A DNA stretch of 64,000 bases from positions 1,426,001 to 1,490,000 of the forward strand of contig LN554846.1 in assembly GCA_000953695.1 (NCBI GenBank). Direction: 5' to 3'. The DNA comes from Aliivibrio wodanis. GTDB lineage: Bacteria; Pseudomonadota; Gammaproteobacteria; Enterobacterales; Vibrionaceae. Position 1 is the first letter of the stretch; every line of letters starts with the position of its first letter. The position numbers and the translations under genes were made by a program. The notes under the pieces were generated by a model. The model saw only the letters and a list, made by a program, of their open reading frames with translations, did not search any database and was not told the DNA's origin. Below, piece by piece: positions 9,562-18,337 of this stretch.

Positions 9562-10980
9562 ATGGTCTCGAAATCAGATTGGAATGCATTTTCAGTACTT
9601 GTTGTTGATGATGAAGTTGGTATGCAAACCATACTAAAAAAAGCATTAAGTAAACAATTTGGACAAGTTCATACCGTTGGAACCATTGAAGATGCCGAAG
9701 CTATTCGTCAATCTCACCATCTTGATTTGATCATTCTTGATATCAATTTACCCGGCCAAACTGGGTTAGAGTGGCAGGAAAGTATTGCCTGTGACTCGCG
9801 AAATTATGACGTTATATTTATGACTGGATACGCAGAGTTAGATACTGCAATTCAGGCGTTGCGTTTAGGTGCTGCTGATTTTATTTTAAAACCGTTTAAT
9901 CTTGAAAATATGCTGCAAGCGGTGAAGCGCTGTATGGACCGTCGCTTAGTCGAGAGAACCAACTTTGCATTACAGCGAGAAGTGGAAAAAAACAACCCAA
10001 TTGAAATGATCGGTAACGCTGAAAAAACCATAGAATTAAAGCAAATGGTTGCCCAACTTGCGCCATCAAATGCCGCCGTATTAATTGAAGGTGAATCGGG
10101 TACAGGTAAAGAGCTTGTGGCTCGTGGTTTACACCAATTAAGTCACCGTAACGGCCCGTTTGTTCCTCTTAACTGTGGTGCTATTGCGCCTGATCTTCTT
10201 GAAAGTGAACTATTTGGTCATACATCAGGTGCCTTTACTGGCGCTAAGAAAGGACGTGAAGGATTATTTAGAGTCGCTAACGGTGGAACTCTATTTTTAG
10301 ATGAGATTGGTGAAATGCCCATTGGAATGCAATCGTCCCTTCTACGAGCCTTAGAGCAGAAAGCCATTCGACCTGTGGGTTCTGAAAAAGAGATCCCTGT
10401 TGATGTTCGTATCGTAGCGGCAACCAACCGAAATCTTCTTGAAGAAGTTGAAAAGGGGAATTTTAGAAAAGATCTCTTCTATCGCTTGAATGTCCTTACC
10501 GTTTCACTGCCAGCCTTGCGTGAGCGTAAAGCTGATTTGGCCTGTTTAACAGAGCATTTTTCCCACATGATCGCGAAAGAAATGGGGTTAAAACCAATTC
10601 ACTGGGCACACGAAGACATCGTTGCTATGGCTCAATATGATTGGCCCGGAAATATTCGTGAGCTTAAAAATATGATTGAGCGTTGTATTTTACTCGGTAA
10701 ACCACCAGTAGATCACTGGGCTAGTTTACAAGGTGATACGCCACTGCATCAATCGCCTAGTCAAGAGCCGATTTTAAATCAAGAACCAACGGAATGTACT
10801 TGTATGCCAGAGATGGATGAGTATCCAGATCAGTGGACATTAAAAGAAGTTGAAAAGAAGCACATAATTACGGTTGTCGATTTGCATGACGGGAACAAGT
10901 CAGCGGCAGCAAGGCAACTAGGTGTTGCTCGTAAAACATTAGAGAGAAAATTTAAAGAGTGGAGTGAAGAGATCGCATGA
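9562..10980 (+). CDS. Sigma-54-dependent response regulator (NtrC family)
   Basis: A 472-residue activator with three parts. Receiver domain 1-125 with acidic pocket DDE at 16-18 and phosphoacceptor Asp60. AAA+ domain 150-385 with Walker A GESGTGKE (177-184), the sigma-54-contacting loop GAFTGA (223-228) and Walker B GGTLFLDE. C-terminal Fis-type helix-turn-helix with NKSAAARQLGVARKTLERKF. It forms an operon with the kinase that follows (4-base ATGA overlap). It diverges from tupA, whose promoter has sigma-54 spacing, so tungstate uptake and cofactor genes are the likeliest targets. The matching palindromes before the formate dehydrogenase operon add a second target. The ligand sensed is unknown. 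Confidence 0.9.
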   Translation: MVSKSDWNAFSVLVVDDEVGMQTILKKALSKQFGQVHTVGTIEDAEAIRQSHHLDLIILDINLPGQTGLEWQESIACDSRNYDVIFMTGYAELDTAIQALRLGAADFILKPFNLENMLQAVKRCMDRRLVERTNFALQREVEKNNPIEMIGNAEKTIELKQMVAQLAPSNAAVLIEGESGTGKELVARGLHQLSHRNGPFVPLNCGAIAPDLLESELFGHTSGAFTGAKKGREGLFRVANGGTLFLDEIGEMPIGMQSSLLRALEQKAIRPVGSEKEIPVDVRIVAATNRNLLEEVEKGNFRKDLFYRLNVLTVSLPALRERKADLACLTEHFSHMIAKEMGLKPIHWAHEDIVAMAQYDWPGNIRELKNMIERCILLGKPPVDHWASLQGDTPLHQSPSQEPILNQEPTECTCMPEMDEYPDQWTLKEVEKKHIITVVDLHDGNKSAAARQLGVARKTLERKFKEWSEEIA

Positions 10981-13019
10981 TGTTATCTCCTCTTTTATGG
11001 AAACGTAGAATCAAAACCATGGTGAGATACCGTTTATTGTGGTTAAACTCTGTTCCTTTATTTCTCACATTGCTTGCTTTAGTGATTATTACTGCGTTTT
11101 GGTCGGTGCATTATACGTGGCAAAACGCACTCAATGATGTAGGAAGTAAATTATCCGTAGCAAACAACAGTATTGATTTTTTACAGCAAGAACAAGGCGC
11201 GGAACTCCATAGTTTTGTTGAATCTTATCAATTCCAAATAAGATTAAAAAATAATGATCCACAACTTCAATATTGGGCAGAGAACCAAGCAGATAATTAT
11301 AACTCTGACTTTATTGTTGTTCATCCTGCTAACTATATTGAACATTTACCAGAGTCATCAGTTAAAGCATTATCATTAGGAATATCGCGTACCTTTTTTC
11401 AGGTAATGAGCAATACTGATTTATATAACATTAGTCCTCAATTGAGTACTCGAGTTCAGGTGATTAATAAGAATGATGGCAGCATAGAAAAACGTGGATT
11501 AGTAAGTAGAACGTTAATTCCTATCTTTAGTGATGACGGTAACTTAGCGTGGATAGTTGATAGTGGAATCATTTTAAATAACAGTACATTACTTGTTGAT
11601 CGTATTCGAGATCTTATCTATCCAGAGGGAGATTTAGCGCCGGATAATTATGGAACGGTAACTCTATTTCTAGACGATTTACGTATTAGTACCAATGTTC
11701 CACTGCATAATGACTTTGCGAATAAATCACTCAATCAGGGACGAGCAATAGGCACAAGTGTCTCAGTCGTCGTAAAAGAGAGAGTGATTGAAAAGGGTGA
11801 GCGTTGGGTTAATCGAGCTTATGTATATAACGATTGGTATATCTCTGCTTATCAACCGATAAAAGACATGAACGATAACGTGATAGGAATGCTATATACC
11901 GGTTATTTAGAGTGGCCGTTACTTAAGCAATACTTACAGAATTTAGTGGAAGCTGGGGTAACCATACTCATTACTTTATTGTTATCCACTATTTTCGTGC
12001 ATCGTGGAGCAAGAGATCTCTTTCAACCAATTGAAAAAATTCACTATGTGGTGAAGTCAGTTCAAATGGGTAAAGATGTTCGTATTGGTGAATTGGGGTT
12101 AGATAATAGTCACGAACTTGCGAGCCTGGCACAGCAATTTGATAATATGCTCGATCAGTTGCAACAGAGAAACATAGAGATCCAACGAGCATCAAAAAAT
12201 TTGGAATCTAAAGTTGAATCTCGTACCGCCAGTTTGCATGAAAAAACCATTGAACTAGAGCAATACATTAAGTTATTAAAACAAGCGCAAGATAAGCTCA
12301 TTATGAGTGAAAAACTGGCCTCTCTTGGTGAGTTAACGGCAGGGATCGCTCATGAAATAAATAATCCAACCGCGGTAATTTTAGGTAACGCGGAGTTGAT
12401 TAAATATGAGTTGGGAGAGGGCGCTGAAGTTATTTCGGAAGAGCTTGATGCGATAATGGAGCAAATAGATCGAATTCGTAATATCACGCGCAGTCTGTTG
12501 CAATATAGTCGACAAGGTGGAATTCAAGATCAAGTCACTTGGCAGTATATTAATCCAATTATCGAAGAGAGTGTGACGCTCGTGAGAACAGGAGCGCACA
12601 AGCGAGATATTGAGGTAGAGTTTGATTTTGAGCAACCACCGCGAGTTGAGGTCAATCGACATCATTTGTTGCAGATCTTAGTTAACCTGCAAATGAACGG
12701 TATTCATGCGATGAACAGTAAAGGGAAATTGATTATTCGTAGTCGTACGTGGTGTGAAGACGGTAAAGAACGAGGTGCTATTATTGAAGTTGAAGATTTT
12801 GGTTGTGGCATGTCATCAGAACAATTAAATCGGATCTTTGATCCATTTTATACCACTAAACGTGATGGTACCGGTCTTGGTCTTTCTGTTTCGCAGAGTT
12901 TATTAAGCCAAACCGATGGAGAAATAAAAGTGCGATCACAGCTTGGTGAAGGTTCTACGTTTATTATTTATTTACCAATAAAATCAGAGCATCATCAATT
13001 CGATAATTTGGTTGGATAA
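10977..13019 (+). CDS. Sensor histidine kinase with periplasmic Cache domain
   Basis: The 680-residue partner of the preceding regulator. TM1 at about 22-44, a periplasmic region at 45-315, TM2 at about 322-341, HAMP, a coiled coil, then HisKA with phospho-acceptor His459 in GIAHEINNP and an ATPase domain with an N-box (NLQMNG), G1 (VEDFGCGM) and G2 (GTGLGLSVS). The periplasmic part resembles Cache_3-Cache_2 sensors: FLDDLRISTNV, RAIGTSVS, NDWYISAYQPIKD and GMLYTGYLE. Genetic context suggests a cue tied to tungstate, molybdate or formate metabolism, but this is inference. Confidence 0.88.
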   Translation: MMLSPLLWKRRIKTMVRYRLLWLNSVPLFLTLLALVIITAFWSVHYTWQNALNDVGSKLSVANNSIDFLQQEQGAELHSFVESYQFQIRLKNNDPQLQYWAENQADNYNSDFIVVHPANYIEHLPESSVKALSLGISRTFFQVMSNTDLYNISPQLSTRVQVINKNDGSIEKRGLVSRTLIPIFSDDGNLAWIVDSGIILNNSTLLVDRIRDLIYPEGDLAPDNYGTVTLFLDDLRISTNVPLHNDFANKSLNQGRAIGTSVSVVVKERVIEKGERWVNRAYVYNDWYISAYQPIKDMNDNVIGMLYTGYLEWPLLKQYLQNLVEAGVTILITLLLSTIFVHRGARDLFQPIEKIHYVVKSVQMGKDVRIGELGLDNSHELASLAQQFDNMLDQLQQRNIEIQRASKNLESKVESRTASLHEKTIELEQYIKLLKQAQDKLIMSEKLASLGELTAGIAHEINNPTAVILGNAELIKYELGEGAEVISEELDAIMEQIDRIRNITRSLLQYSRQGGIQDQVTWQYINPIIEESVTLVRTGAHKRDIEVEFDFEQPPRVEVNRHHLLQILVNLQMNGIHAMNSKGKLIIRSRTWCEDGKERGAIIEVEDFGCGMSSEQLNRIFDPFYTTKRDGTGLGLSVSQSLLSQTDGEIKVRSQLGEGSTFIIYLPIKSEHHQFDNLVG

Positions 13020-13458
13020 AAAAGAAACAGGAAAAATGTTATCCGCTTCACAAAATATGGAACAACTTTAAAATTTGTACTTTTTATAGCCATAATGTTT
13101 ACGAAATTCGTTGATATTAAGACGACGATATAAGATAGTTAGCACGTCCGGTTATGACCCCGAACAGTACTAAATTAAGCCACATTCTGAGACGTGTGGC
13201 TTTCCTTTTTCTTCCCCTTTACTTCTTGTTTTACCTATTCTTTTCTAGATGTATCCATTCTATGTTGTATTAAAAAATCTAATCAATAATGACGATATTA
13301 TCAGTCTGATCTGTATGTAATTGAGCTTTATTTTGTTCGATAAGTTGTCCTTTCATACATATATGAACCCAAAATGAATAATGTGCTCACTAATCATTAA
13401 GATACGACCCTGTAATCTTACTCCTAAGTTAACGAATGAATCTACTTGGAGAAAAATC
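13020..13458. other. Intergenic region with a structured segment and hairpin
   Basis: 439 bases without a convincing gene. The first third holds an imperfect stem (GTCCGG ... CCGAAC, around 13147-13165) followed by the terminator-like hairpin at 13178-13201. The rest is AT-rich. The frame that extends back from the glycosyltransferase to 13381 lacks a good ribosome site and is treated as non-coding. Confidence 0.4.
13178..13210 (+). terminator. Rho-independent terminator
   Basis: AGCCACA / TGTGGCT form a stem with a loop of about 10 bases, followed by TTCCTTTTT. It may end the kinase transcript or a short RNA that starts within 13020-13150. Confidence 0.7.
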
Positions 13459-14190
13459 ATGAGTCCATTAAGCATTGTAATCATCACATTAAATGAAGAA
13501 AAACGAATCGGTCGTTTATTGGAAGATTTAACAAAACAAACAAATCAAAACTTTGAAGTGATCATTGTTGATTCAAACAGCGAAGATGCTACATGTGAAG
13601 TTGCTCAGGCCTTTGCTGCGAGTATTCCTGATTTAACGATTCACAAAATGGATAAACGTGGTGTTAGCCTAGGTCGTAATACTGGCGCATCACTCGCTAA
13701 GCATGAACGCTTACTATTTTTAGATGCAGACGTAAGCCTAAAAACAGATTTTCTTGAGAGAGCAGCAACACAATTAGCTGAGAAAAAATTAGAAGTCGCT
13801 GGTGTGTATATGGGCTCTAAAGGGCTTCCTATTGCTCATCGAGTAGGCTACGGCTTATTTAACTTAGGCTTATTTGCTACTCAATTCACTTTTCCAACTG
13901 CCGTTGGTGCGTGTATTTTCTCAACAAAGCGTGCGCACAATGAATTGCAAGGTTTTGATGAAAACATCACTTTATGTGAAGACTGTGATTATGTGAAACG
14001 AGCAAGCCAAACCTGGCGTTTTCGATTTTTACCAATGACGTTTGAGTTTGATCCACGTCGATTAGACCAAGATGGTTTATTTACGATGGGGGCTACGTAT
14101 TTAAAAGCCAATATTCGTCGCTTTTTCTTTGGTGAGATGCGCAATAACGAGATGGAATATAAATTCGGTCATTATTCTGAGCAAAAGTAA
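13459..14190 (+). CDS. Glycosyltransferase family 2
   Basis: A GT-A fold enzyme of 243 residues that moves a sugar from a nucleotide-sugar donor to an unknown acceptor. The start SIVIITLNEEKRIGRLLEDL is the classic GT2 nucleotide-binding strand. DSNSEDAT follows near residue 36, the metal-binding DXD is present as FLDADVS near 93, and CEDCDYVKRA matches the ED-type acceptor site. Start ATG 13459 has GGAG 7-8 bases upstream. The next gene, a DedA/LssY membrane protein, starts about 20 bases later, so the two likely act together on an envelope glycan or lipid. Confidence 0.85.
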   Translation: MSPLSIVIITLNEEKRIGRLLEDLTKQTNQNFEVIIVDSNSEDATCEVAQAFAASIPDLTIHKMDKRGVSLGRNTGASLAKHERLLFLDADVSLKTDFLERAATQLAEKKLEVAGVYMGSKGLPIAHRVGYGLFNLGLFATQFTFPTAVGACIFSTKRAHNELQGFDENITLCEDCDYVKRASQTWRFRFLPMTFEFDPRRLDQDGLFTMGATYLKANIRRFFFGEMRNNEMEYKFGHYSEQK

Positions 14191-14205
14191 CCAGCATAGG
14201 TAAGC

Positions 14206-15489
14206 GTGCTTATGTATGATTCTATGGCATTATTTACGGGCGCATTATTAGATGCGCTCATAGGACCAAATTTATTTGTGCCGGGTGAGCCGTTCTTAAT
14301 TGCAGCCGGTTTTCAGCTTCATCAAGGAGTTTGGGCTGGCGTTATTGCGGTATTGTTCGGTGGTCTTATTGGTGATCAACTCAGTTATTGGATTGGACGT
14401 CGCTTTGGCCGAAAGGCTCAGACACGATTAATGAACTGGCAACCCAAAACTCGCCGACCCATTGCACGATGTCGCTTGTTACTCCAGAGAAAAGGTAATT
14501 CGGTCTTACTGTTTGCTCGCTTATTAGGACCAGTGGCTTGGATCGTTCCCTTTATCGCTGGTGTAAATAATATCGAGTGGCGACGGTTTTCATTGTTTGC
14601 ATCTATTGGATTATTACTTGGCGTGGGTCAATTTGTCTTATGGGGGTATTTACTCTCTTATGGGATTGATGCCTTTCCATGGATGAGTGATATGACACTA
14701 TTTGTCACCGAGCATAAACAATCAATAGTGACCTTGTTACTGATAGTTATTTTTTTCGTGATGGCAAAGAAGTTTCAATGGAAAAATATTGGCAAGAAAT
14801 CAGTAGCAGTGGTTGTGAGTGCTATTATTTATTTGAATTATAGTCATTTTTTTTGGGTCGCTGATGATGTAATAGAAAAGCCAATTCCTGCACCATTGCA
14901 TTTTGATGAAACAAAAACATCTTTCAAAGCTTTCCCAGGAGTGTCTTCGTTTTTTGATGCGCAAGCGGTTAATATCGCACTTATTGGGCATCACCCTCAA
15001 TCTATAATGGTGCAATTAGGTTGGATTGAGAATAAAACATTTTCTCGTGATGATATTGAATTTTTTGATTATCTCTCACTGATTAAGAATAAAACGCCAC
15101 CGGTTTCTGATCTATTTTGGAACGGGCGGATACAAGATATGGCATTTCAATTACCGGGCGATTTATTAAAGAGAAGTCATATTCGGTGGTGGAGTGCAGG
15201 TAAGAACGAAAATAATGAACAAGTATGGTTAGGAGCACTAAGTTACGATGATGGGTTAACGATTACTGCGTATCGAGGTATTGTGACTATGTTACATAGC
15301 ATTGATCCGAATGTAGATGAGGAAAGAGAACGATTAAAAACGAGTATTGATACTCTTTTTCTCGATTTATCGACCTTAAATATAGCTTATGCAGAACCGA
15401 TCACTGAAGATGAACAACATGATTACTATTCTGATGGAAAGATACTAGTTATTGGTTCATCACAGAGTTTACTCATCGCAAATAATTAG
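14206..15489 (+). CDS. DedA-type membrane protein with LssY-like C-terminal domain
   Basis: 427 residues. The first 170 form a DedA/VTT domain: FVPGEPFLIAAG, GGLIGDQLSYWIGRRFG and FARLLGPVAWIVPFIAG are the re-entrant-loop motifs seen in undecaprenyl-phosphate or phospholipid flippases. A further helix lies near residue 200. The remaining 230 residues are soluble and resemble the LssY C-terminal domain (HHPQSIMVQLGWIE, RIQDMAFQLPGD, HIRWWSAG). The start may be GTG 14206 or ATG 14212; both are close to an AGG. It lies directly after the glycosyltransferase. The function of the LssY part is not known to me. Confidence 0.75.
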   Translation: MLMYDSMALFTGALLDALIGPNLFVPGEPFLIAAGFQLHQGVWAGVIAVLFGGLIGDQLSYWIGRRFGRKAQTRLMNWQPKTRRPIARCRLLLQRKGNSVLLFARLLGPVAWIVPFIAGVNNIEWRRFSLFASIGLLLGVGQFVLWGYLLSYGIDAFPWMSDMTLFVTEHKQSIVTLLLIVIFFVMAKKFQWKNIGKKSVAVVVSAIIYLNYSHFFWVADDVIEKPIPAPLHFDETKTSFKAFPGVSSFFDAQAVNIALIGHHPQSIMVQLGWIENKTFSRDDIEFFDYLSLIKNKTPPVSDLFWNGRIQDMAFQLPGDLLKRSHIRWWSAGKNENNEQVWLGALSYDDGLTITAYRGIVTMLHSIDPNVDEERERLKTSIDTLFLDLSTLNIAYAEPITEDEQHDYYSDGKILVIGSSQSLLIANN

Positions 15490-15513
15490 GGTCGTTTTGA
15501 CCCTAATTTAGAT
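15483..15513. terminator. Bidirectional terminator between convergent genes
   Basis: AATTAGGGTC and GACCCTAATT pair around GTTTT. It separates the DedA gene from the minus-strand kinase operon. Confidence 0.7.
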
Positions 15514-15549
15514 TGTCAGAATATGATGTTTAATAAAGCAGAAAAACGA

Positions 15550-16914
15550 TCACTCTTTTACTCGTGGGAAGGTTAGGGTGGCTTTTAGTCCTCCCATTGC
15601 ACTCTTTGATAATTCAAGCGAGCCGCGATAACTGTGCGCCATTTCACTCACAATATTTAGCCCAAGACCTGTTCCTGGAGTCGTTTCATCCAAACGGATA
15701 CCACGTTTAATGACTTGTTCAAATTCTGATTCAGGAATACCTTCACCATCATCCTCAATCATTATACGAATTTGATTTGCTTCAACTTCCTTAGAATGAA
15801 CACGGATCATTGAATGTGCCCATTTATATCCATTTTCAAGTAAGTTTCCTAGCATCTCATCGAGATCAGTTTTATCGACGGCGATATGATCTTCACTGTC
15901 TAGCTCATTTATTAATATCACTTCACGTTCAGCATAGACTTTATCAAATGCCATTGAGATCGCATCTACGCGTTCAGAGGGTGAGGTAGCCACTGAGAGG
16001 ATATTCATTGAACCTGCCATGCGAGCACGACTAAGGTGATAATCAATATGTGCTTGCAGTTGAGCAATAGGGGCAGACAGACGATTTTTATCTTCAACGC
16101 TCAAATATTCTAATTCATTTTTAAGTACCGATAGAGGCGTCTTTAATGAATGAGATAAATTACCTGCATGATGACGAGCACGTTCAAGTAACTCTTGGTA
16201 GTGAAATAATAGTGCGTTGAGATCTGAAACCAAGGGCGCGATTTCTTGAGGATAATGCTGACCTAATGCCTGTTGTTCACCTTTACGCAGCATCACTAAC
16301 TCAGATTGCATTTTAGCTAAAGGGCGCAGTGACCAACTGACTTGAATACCGATAAGAAATAGTACCCCACTGAATAATAAGCCAAGAATGATCCAGAGCT
16401 GGCCTGTAAGTTGATGTAAGGTTTTTTCTAATGGATCTTCATCAAGACCAACAGTGATGGTTATTGGCTGTTTAATTTCAGGAAGGTAAATATTTTTTTG
16501 TATATAAATAAGCTCTTCGTTATTAGCGCCTTTCACTTTTGGTTTAATAGATAAGCCATCTTCTTTGAATGTGAGCTTTTTATCCCACAATGAACGCGAA
16601 CGTAGTTCATCTCCTTTGGTTGATGCCGTCCAATAAAGACCACTGTAAGGCTGACTAAAGCGAGGATCAGATAAACGCGATGGCATGATGAGGTTGCCTT
16701 TGCTATTTACTTCGACATTAGCGGTGATCTCATCCATTGACAGTAATAGCTGACTTTTTACATCTTGGACTAGATAATCGTTTACTAATTTAGGGATACC
16801 AATTCCCGCAGCAAATATCATGGCAGACAGCCAAAAAGCCGCAGCAAGAAGCAAGCGGCTTTTTAAGCTCAATTTTTTAAAGGTATGTTTAAATTGTCTC
16901 GGTGATGTATTCAC
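15550..16914 (-). CDS. Sensor histidine kinase, PhoQ-like
   Basis: A 454-residue membrane kinase. TM1 lies near 20-40, a periplasmic sensor runs to about 170, TM2 near 170-190, then a HAMP-like linker. The phospho-acceptor His lies in the H-box GNLSHSLKTPLSVLKNE, with an N-box LLENGYKWA, G1 DDGEGI and G2 GTGLGLNIV. It is transcribed after its OmpR-type regulator with a 15-base gap. The layout PepSY-regulator-kinase and the H-box resemble the vibrio system called CarRS or VprAB, which controls lipid A glycine addition; I give that as a possibility, not an identification. Confidence 0.8.
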   Translation of the reverse strand: MNTSPRQFKHTFKKLSLKSRLLLAAAFWLSAMIFAAGIGIPKLVNDYLVQDVKSQLLLSMDEITANVEVNSKGNLIMPSRLSDPRFSQPYSGLYWTASTKGDELRSRSLWDKKLTFKEDGLSIKPKVKGANNEELIYIQKNIYLPEIKQPITITVGLDEDPLEKTLHQLTGQLWIILGLLFSGVLFLIGIQVSWSLRPLAKMQSELVMLRKGEQQALGQHYPQEIAPLVSDLNALLFHYQELLERARHHAGNLSHSLKTPLSVLKNELEYLSVEDKNRLSAPIAQLQAHIDYHLSRARMAGSMNILSVATSPSERVDAISMAFDKVYAEREVILINELDSEDHIAVDKTDLDEMLGNLLENGYKWAHSMIRVHSKEVEANQIRIMIEDDGEGIPESEFEQVIKRGIRLDETTPGTGLGLNIVSEMAHSYRGSLELSKSAMGGLKATLTFPRVKE

Positions 16915-16929
16915 AGTAGACCTTTATAT

Positions 16930-17586
16930 TTAAGGATTTAATTGATAACCAAGGCCACGAACCGTTTTAATAATTTGTGGCGCAATTTTTTTACGAATAC
17001 GACCGATAAATACTTCCACCGTGTTTGAATCACGATCAAAATCTTGCTTATAAATATGCTCTACAAGCGTGGTTCTTGAAATAACCTTATCGGGATTATG
17101 CATAAAGTAGGCAACAACTTTGTACTCTAATGCTGTTAAGCTTACTGCTTGTTCTTGCCATAACACTTTTGAGCTACGTGTATCTAAACTTAATTCCCCA
17201 ATTTTTAAAATAGGAGAGGCGTTACCAGAAGCGCGGCGTAATTGAGCACGAATACGAGCGATCAATTCAACCATTTCAAAAGGCTTGGTTAAATAATCAT
17301 CAGCCCCTGCATTAAGTCCTTCAACACGCTGAGATAGGGTATCGCGAGCACTTAGAATAATGACGGGTGTATTGATGTTTTCATCTCGAATACTTTTCAA
17401 TACGGTCAACCCACTTAATTTTGGTAAACCAAGATCGAGAACGATAGCATCCCACTCTTCAGTTGTTGCGCGATATAAGGCATCAATTCCGTCTTGGGAT
17501 AATTCAGGAACCCAATCAGCACCTTCTAAGGTTTCAATGATTTGTTCACCTAAACGCGGATCATCTTCTACGACTAAAATTTTCAT
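16930..17586 (-). CDS. OmpR-family response regulator
   Basis: 218 residues. The receiver has acidic pocket EDD near 7-9, phospho-acceptor Asp in IVLDLGLP (about 51) and the conserved Lys in LTKPFE. The C-terminal winged helix (SLTALEYKVVAYFM, DRDSNTVEVFIGRIRKKI, IKTVRGLGYQL) binds DNA. It lies between a PepSY-protein gene (32-base gap) and its kinase. High similarity to the vibrio regulator CarR/VprA is suspected from memory; if so its targets would include lipid A modification genes, none of which lie in this window. Confidence 0.85.
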   Translation of the reverse strand: MKILVVEDDPRLGEQIIETLEGADWVPELSQDGIDALYRATTEEWDAIVLDLGLPKLSGLTVLKSIRDENINTPVIILSARDTLSQRVEGLNAGADDYLTKPFEMVELIARIRAQLRRASGNASPILKIGELSLDTRSSKVLWQEQAVSLTALEYKVVAYFMHNPDKVISRTTLVEHIYKQDFDRDSNTVEVFIGRIRKKIAPQIIKTVRGLGYQLNP

Positions 17587-17618
17587 TATTATTCTCTTAG
17601 TAATTATCTTTTTTGTTG

Positions 17619-18008
17619 TTATTTAAGAGCTGCGCGAATATCGCGGCCTTTGATCTCTGTGATTGCTAAGGTTGCTGCATCATATTCAACTTTGATTATA
17701 TTGCTTTCATGAACCAGTTTTAATTCGTAGGTCCATTCATTGTCGTCTTCATCCAGCTCTACTTTGATAATTCGGCCATGAAAGTCTTTCTCAACCATAG
17801 CGTAAAGCTCAGAAAATGGCTTTACTAAACCGGCTTGAACTGCGTCATAAACTTCATCTTGATCTTCATCTATATCTATTTTAGCGCCATTTTGCTGAAC
17901 ATCTTGAATGAGCTGATGCCCATCAGGGTGATCATTAGCAAAAGCACTTTGTGATAATGGAAAAAAGGTGAATAGGGCAGCAAGGTATATGGCTGGTTTT
18001 TTTAGCAT
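17619..18008 (-). CDS. Secreted PepSY-domain protein
   Basis: 129 residues with a signal peptide (MLKKPAIYLAALFTFFPLSQSAFA) and one PepSY-like unit: a helix-strand pattern with GRIIKVELDEDDNEWTYELKLV, then IIKVEYDAATLAITEI. PepSY proteins of this size often precede two-component genes and are thought to modulate envelope proteases or sensors. It is the first gene of a three-gene minus-strand operon with the regulator and kinase, so a role in signal input is plausible. Confidence 0.75.
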   Translation of the reverse strand: MLKKPAIYLAALFTFFPLSQSAFANDHPDGHQLIQDVQQNGAKIDIDEDQDEVYDAVQAGLVKPFSELYAMVEKDFHGRIIKVELDEDDNEWTYELKLVHESNIIKVEYDAATLAITEIKGRDIRAALK

Positions 18009-18337
18009 GATGCTTCCTAATTAAGTCAATATAGGAGAAGTATAAAACAGCGAAGATGAATAGAACATGAATTTTATTCAGAAGAAAATCTCATAAAGAA
18101 AGTTCAACTTACCCTAATCATAATGAGTTATTTTGATAAATGTGTAAATTATTCTGGGTGGTTGTGCTATTTCATGGTGTTATTTATAAGTTATTGATTT
18201 TAAGTTTTAATTCTTAATTTGTGTGATGGAAATCATAATTATATGACTGTTTTTTTGCCTTTTTTAAAAATATTTCACTGGTTTTACGTTTTTCAAGCTG
18301 CTAGAGTCCCATCCCTCACGCATCTAGTGGGATACCC
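18009..18337. other. AT-rich divergent promoter region
   Basis: 329 bases between the divergent PepSY and BCCT genes. The only feature I can point to is a CRP-like site at 18222-18237. A short hairpin (TCCCA ... TGGGA) lies just before the BCCT start. Confidence 0.4.
18222..18237. promoter_or_regulatory. Possible CRP-binding site
   Basis: TGTGATGGAAATCATA matches TGTGA-N6-TCACA at 9 of 10 conserved bases. It lies about 100 bases before the BCCT start, a position that could act on either divergent gene. Confidence 0.35.

Noticed and set aside
13381-13458. Upstream extension of the glycosyltransferase frame
   Set aside because: The extension has no ribosome site or domain match; ATG 13459 has GGAG at proper distance and gives the conserved N-terminus.
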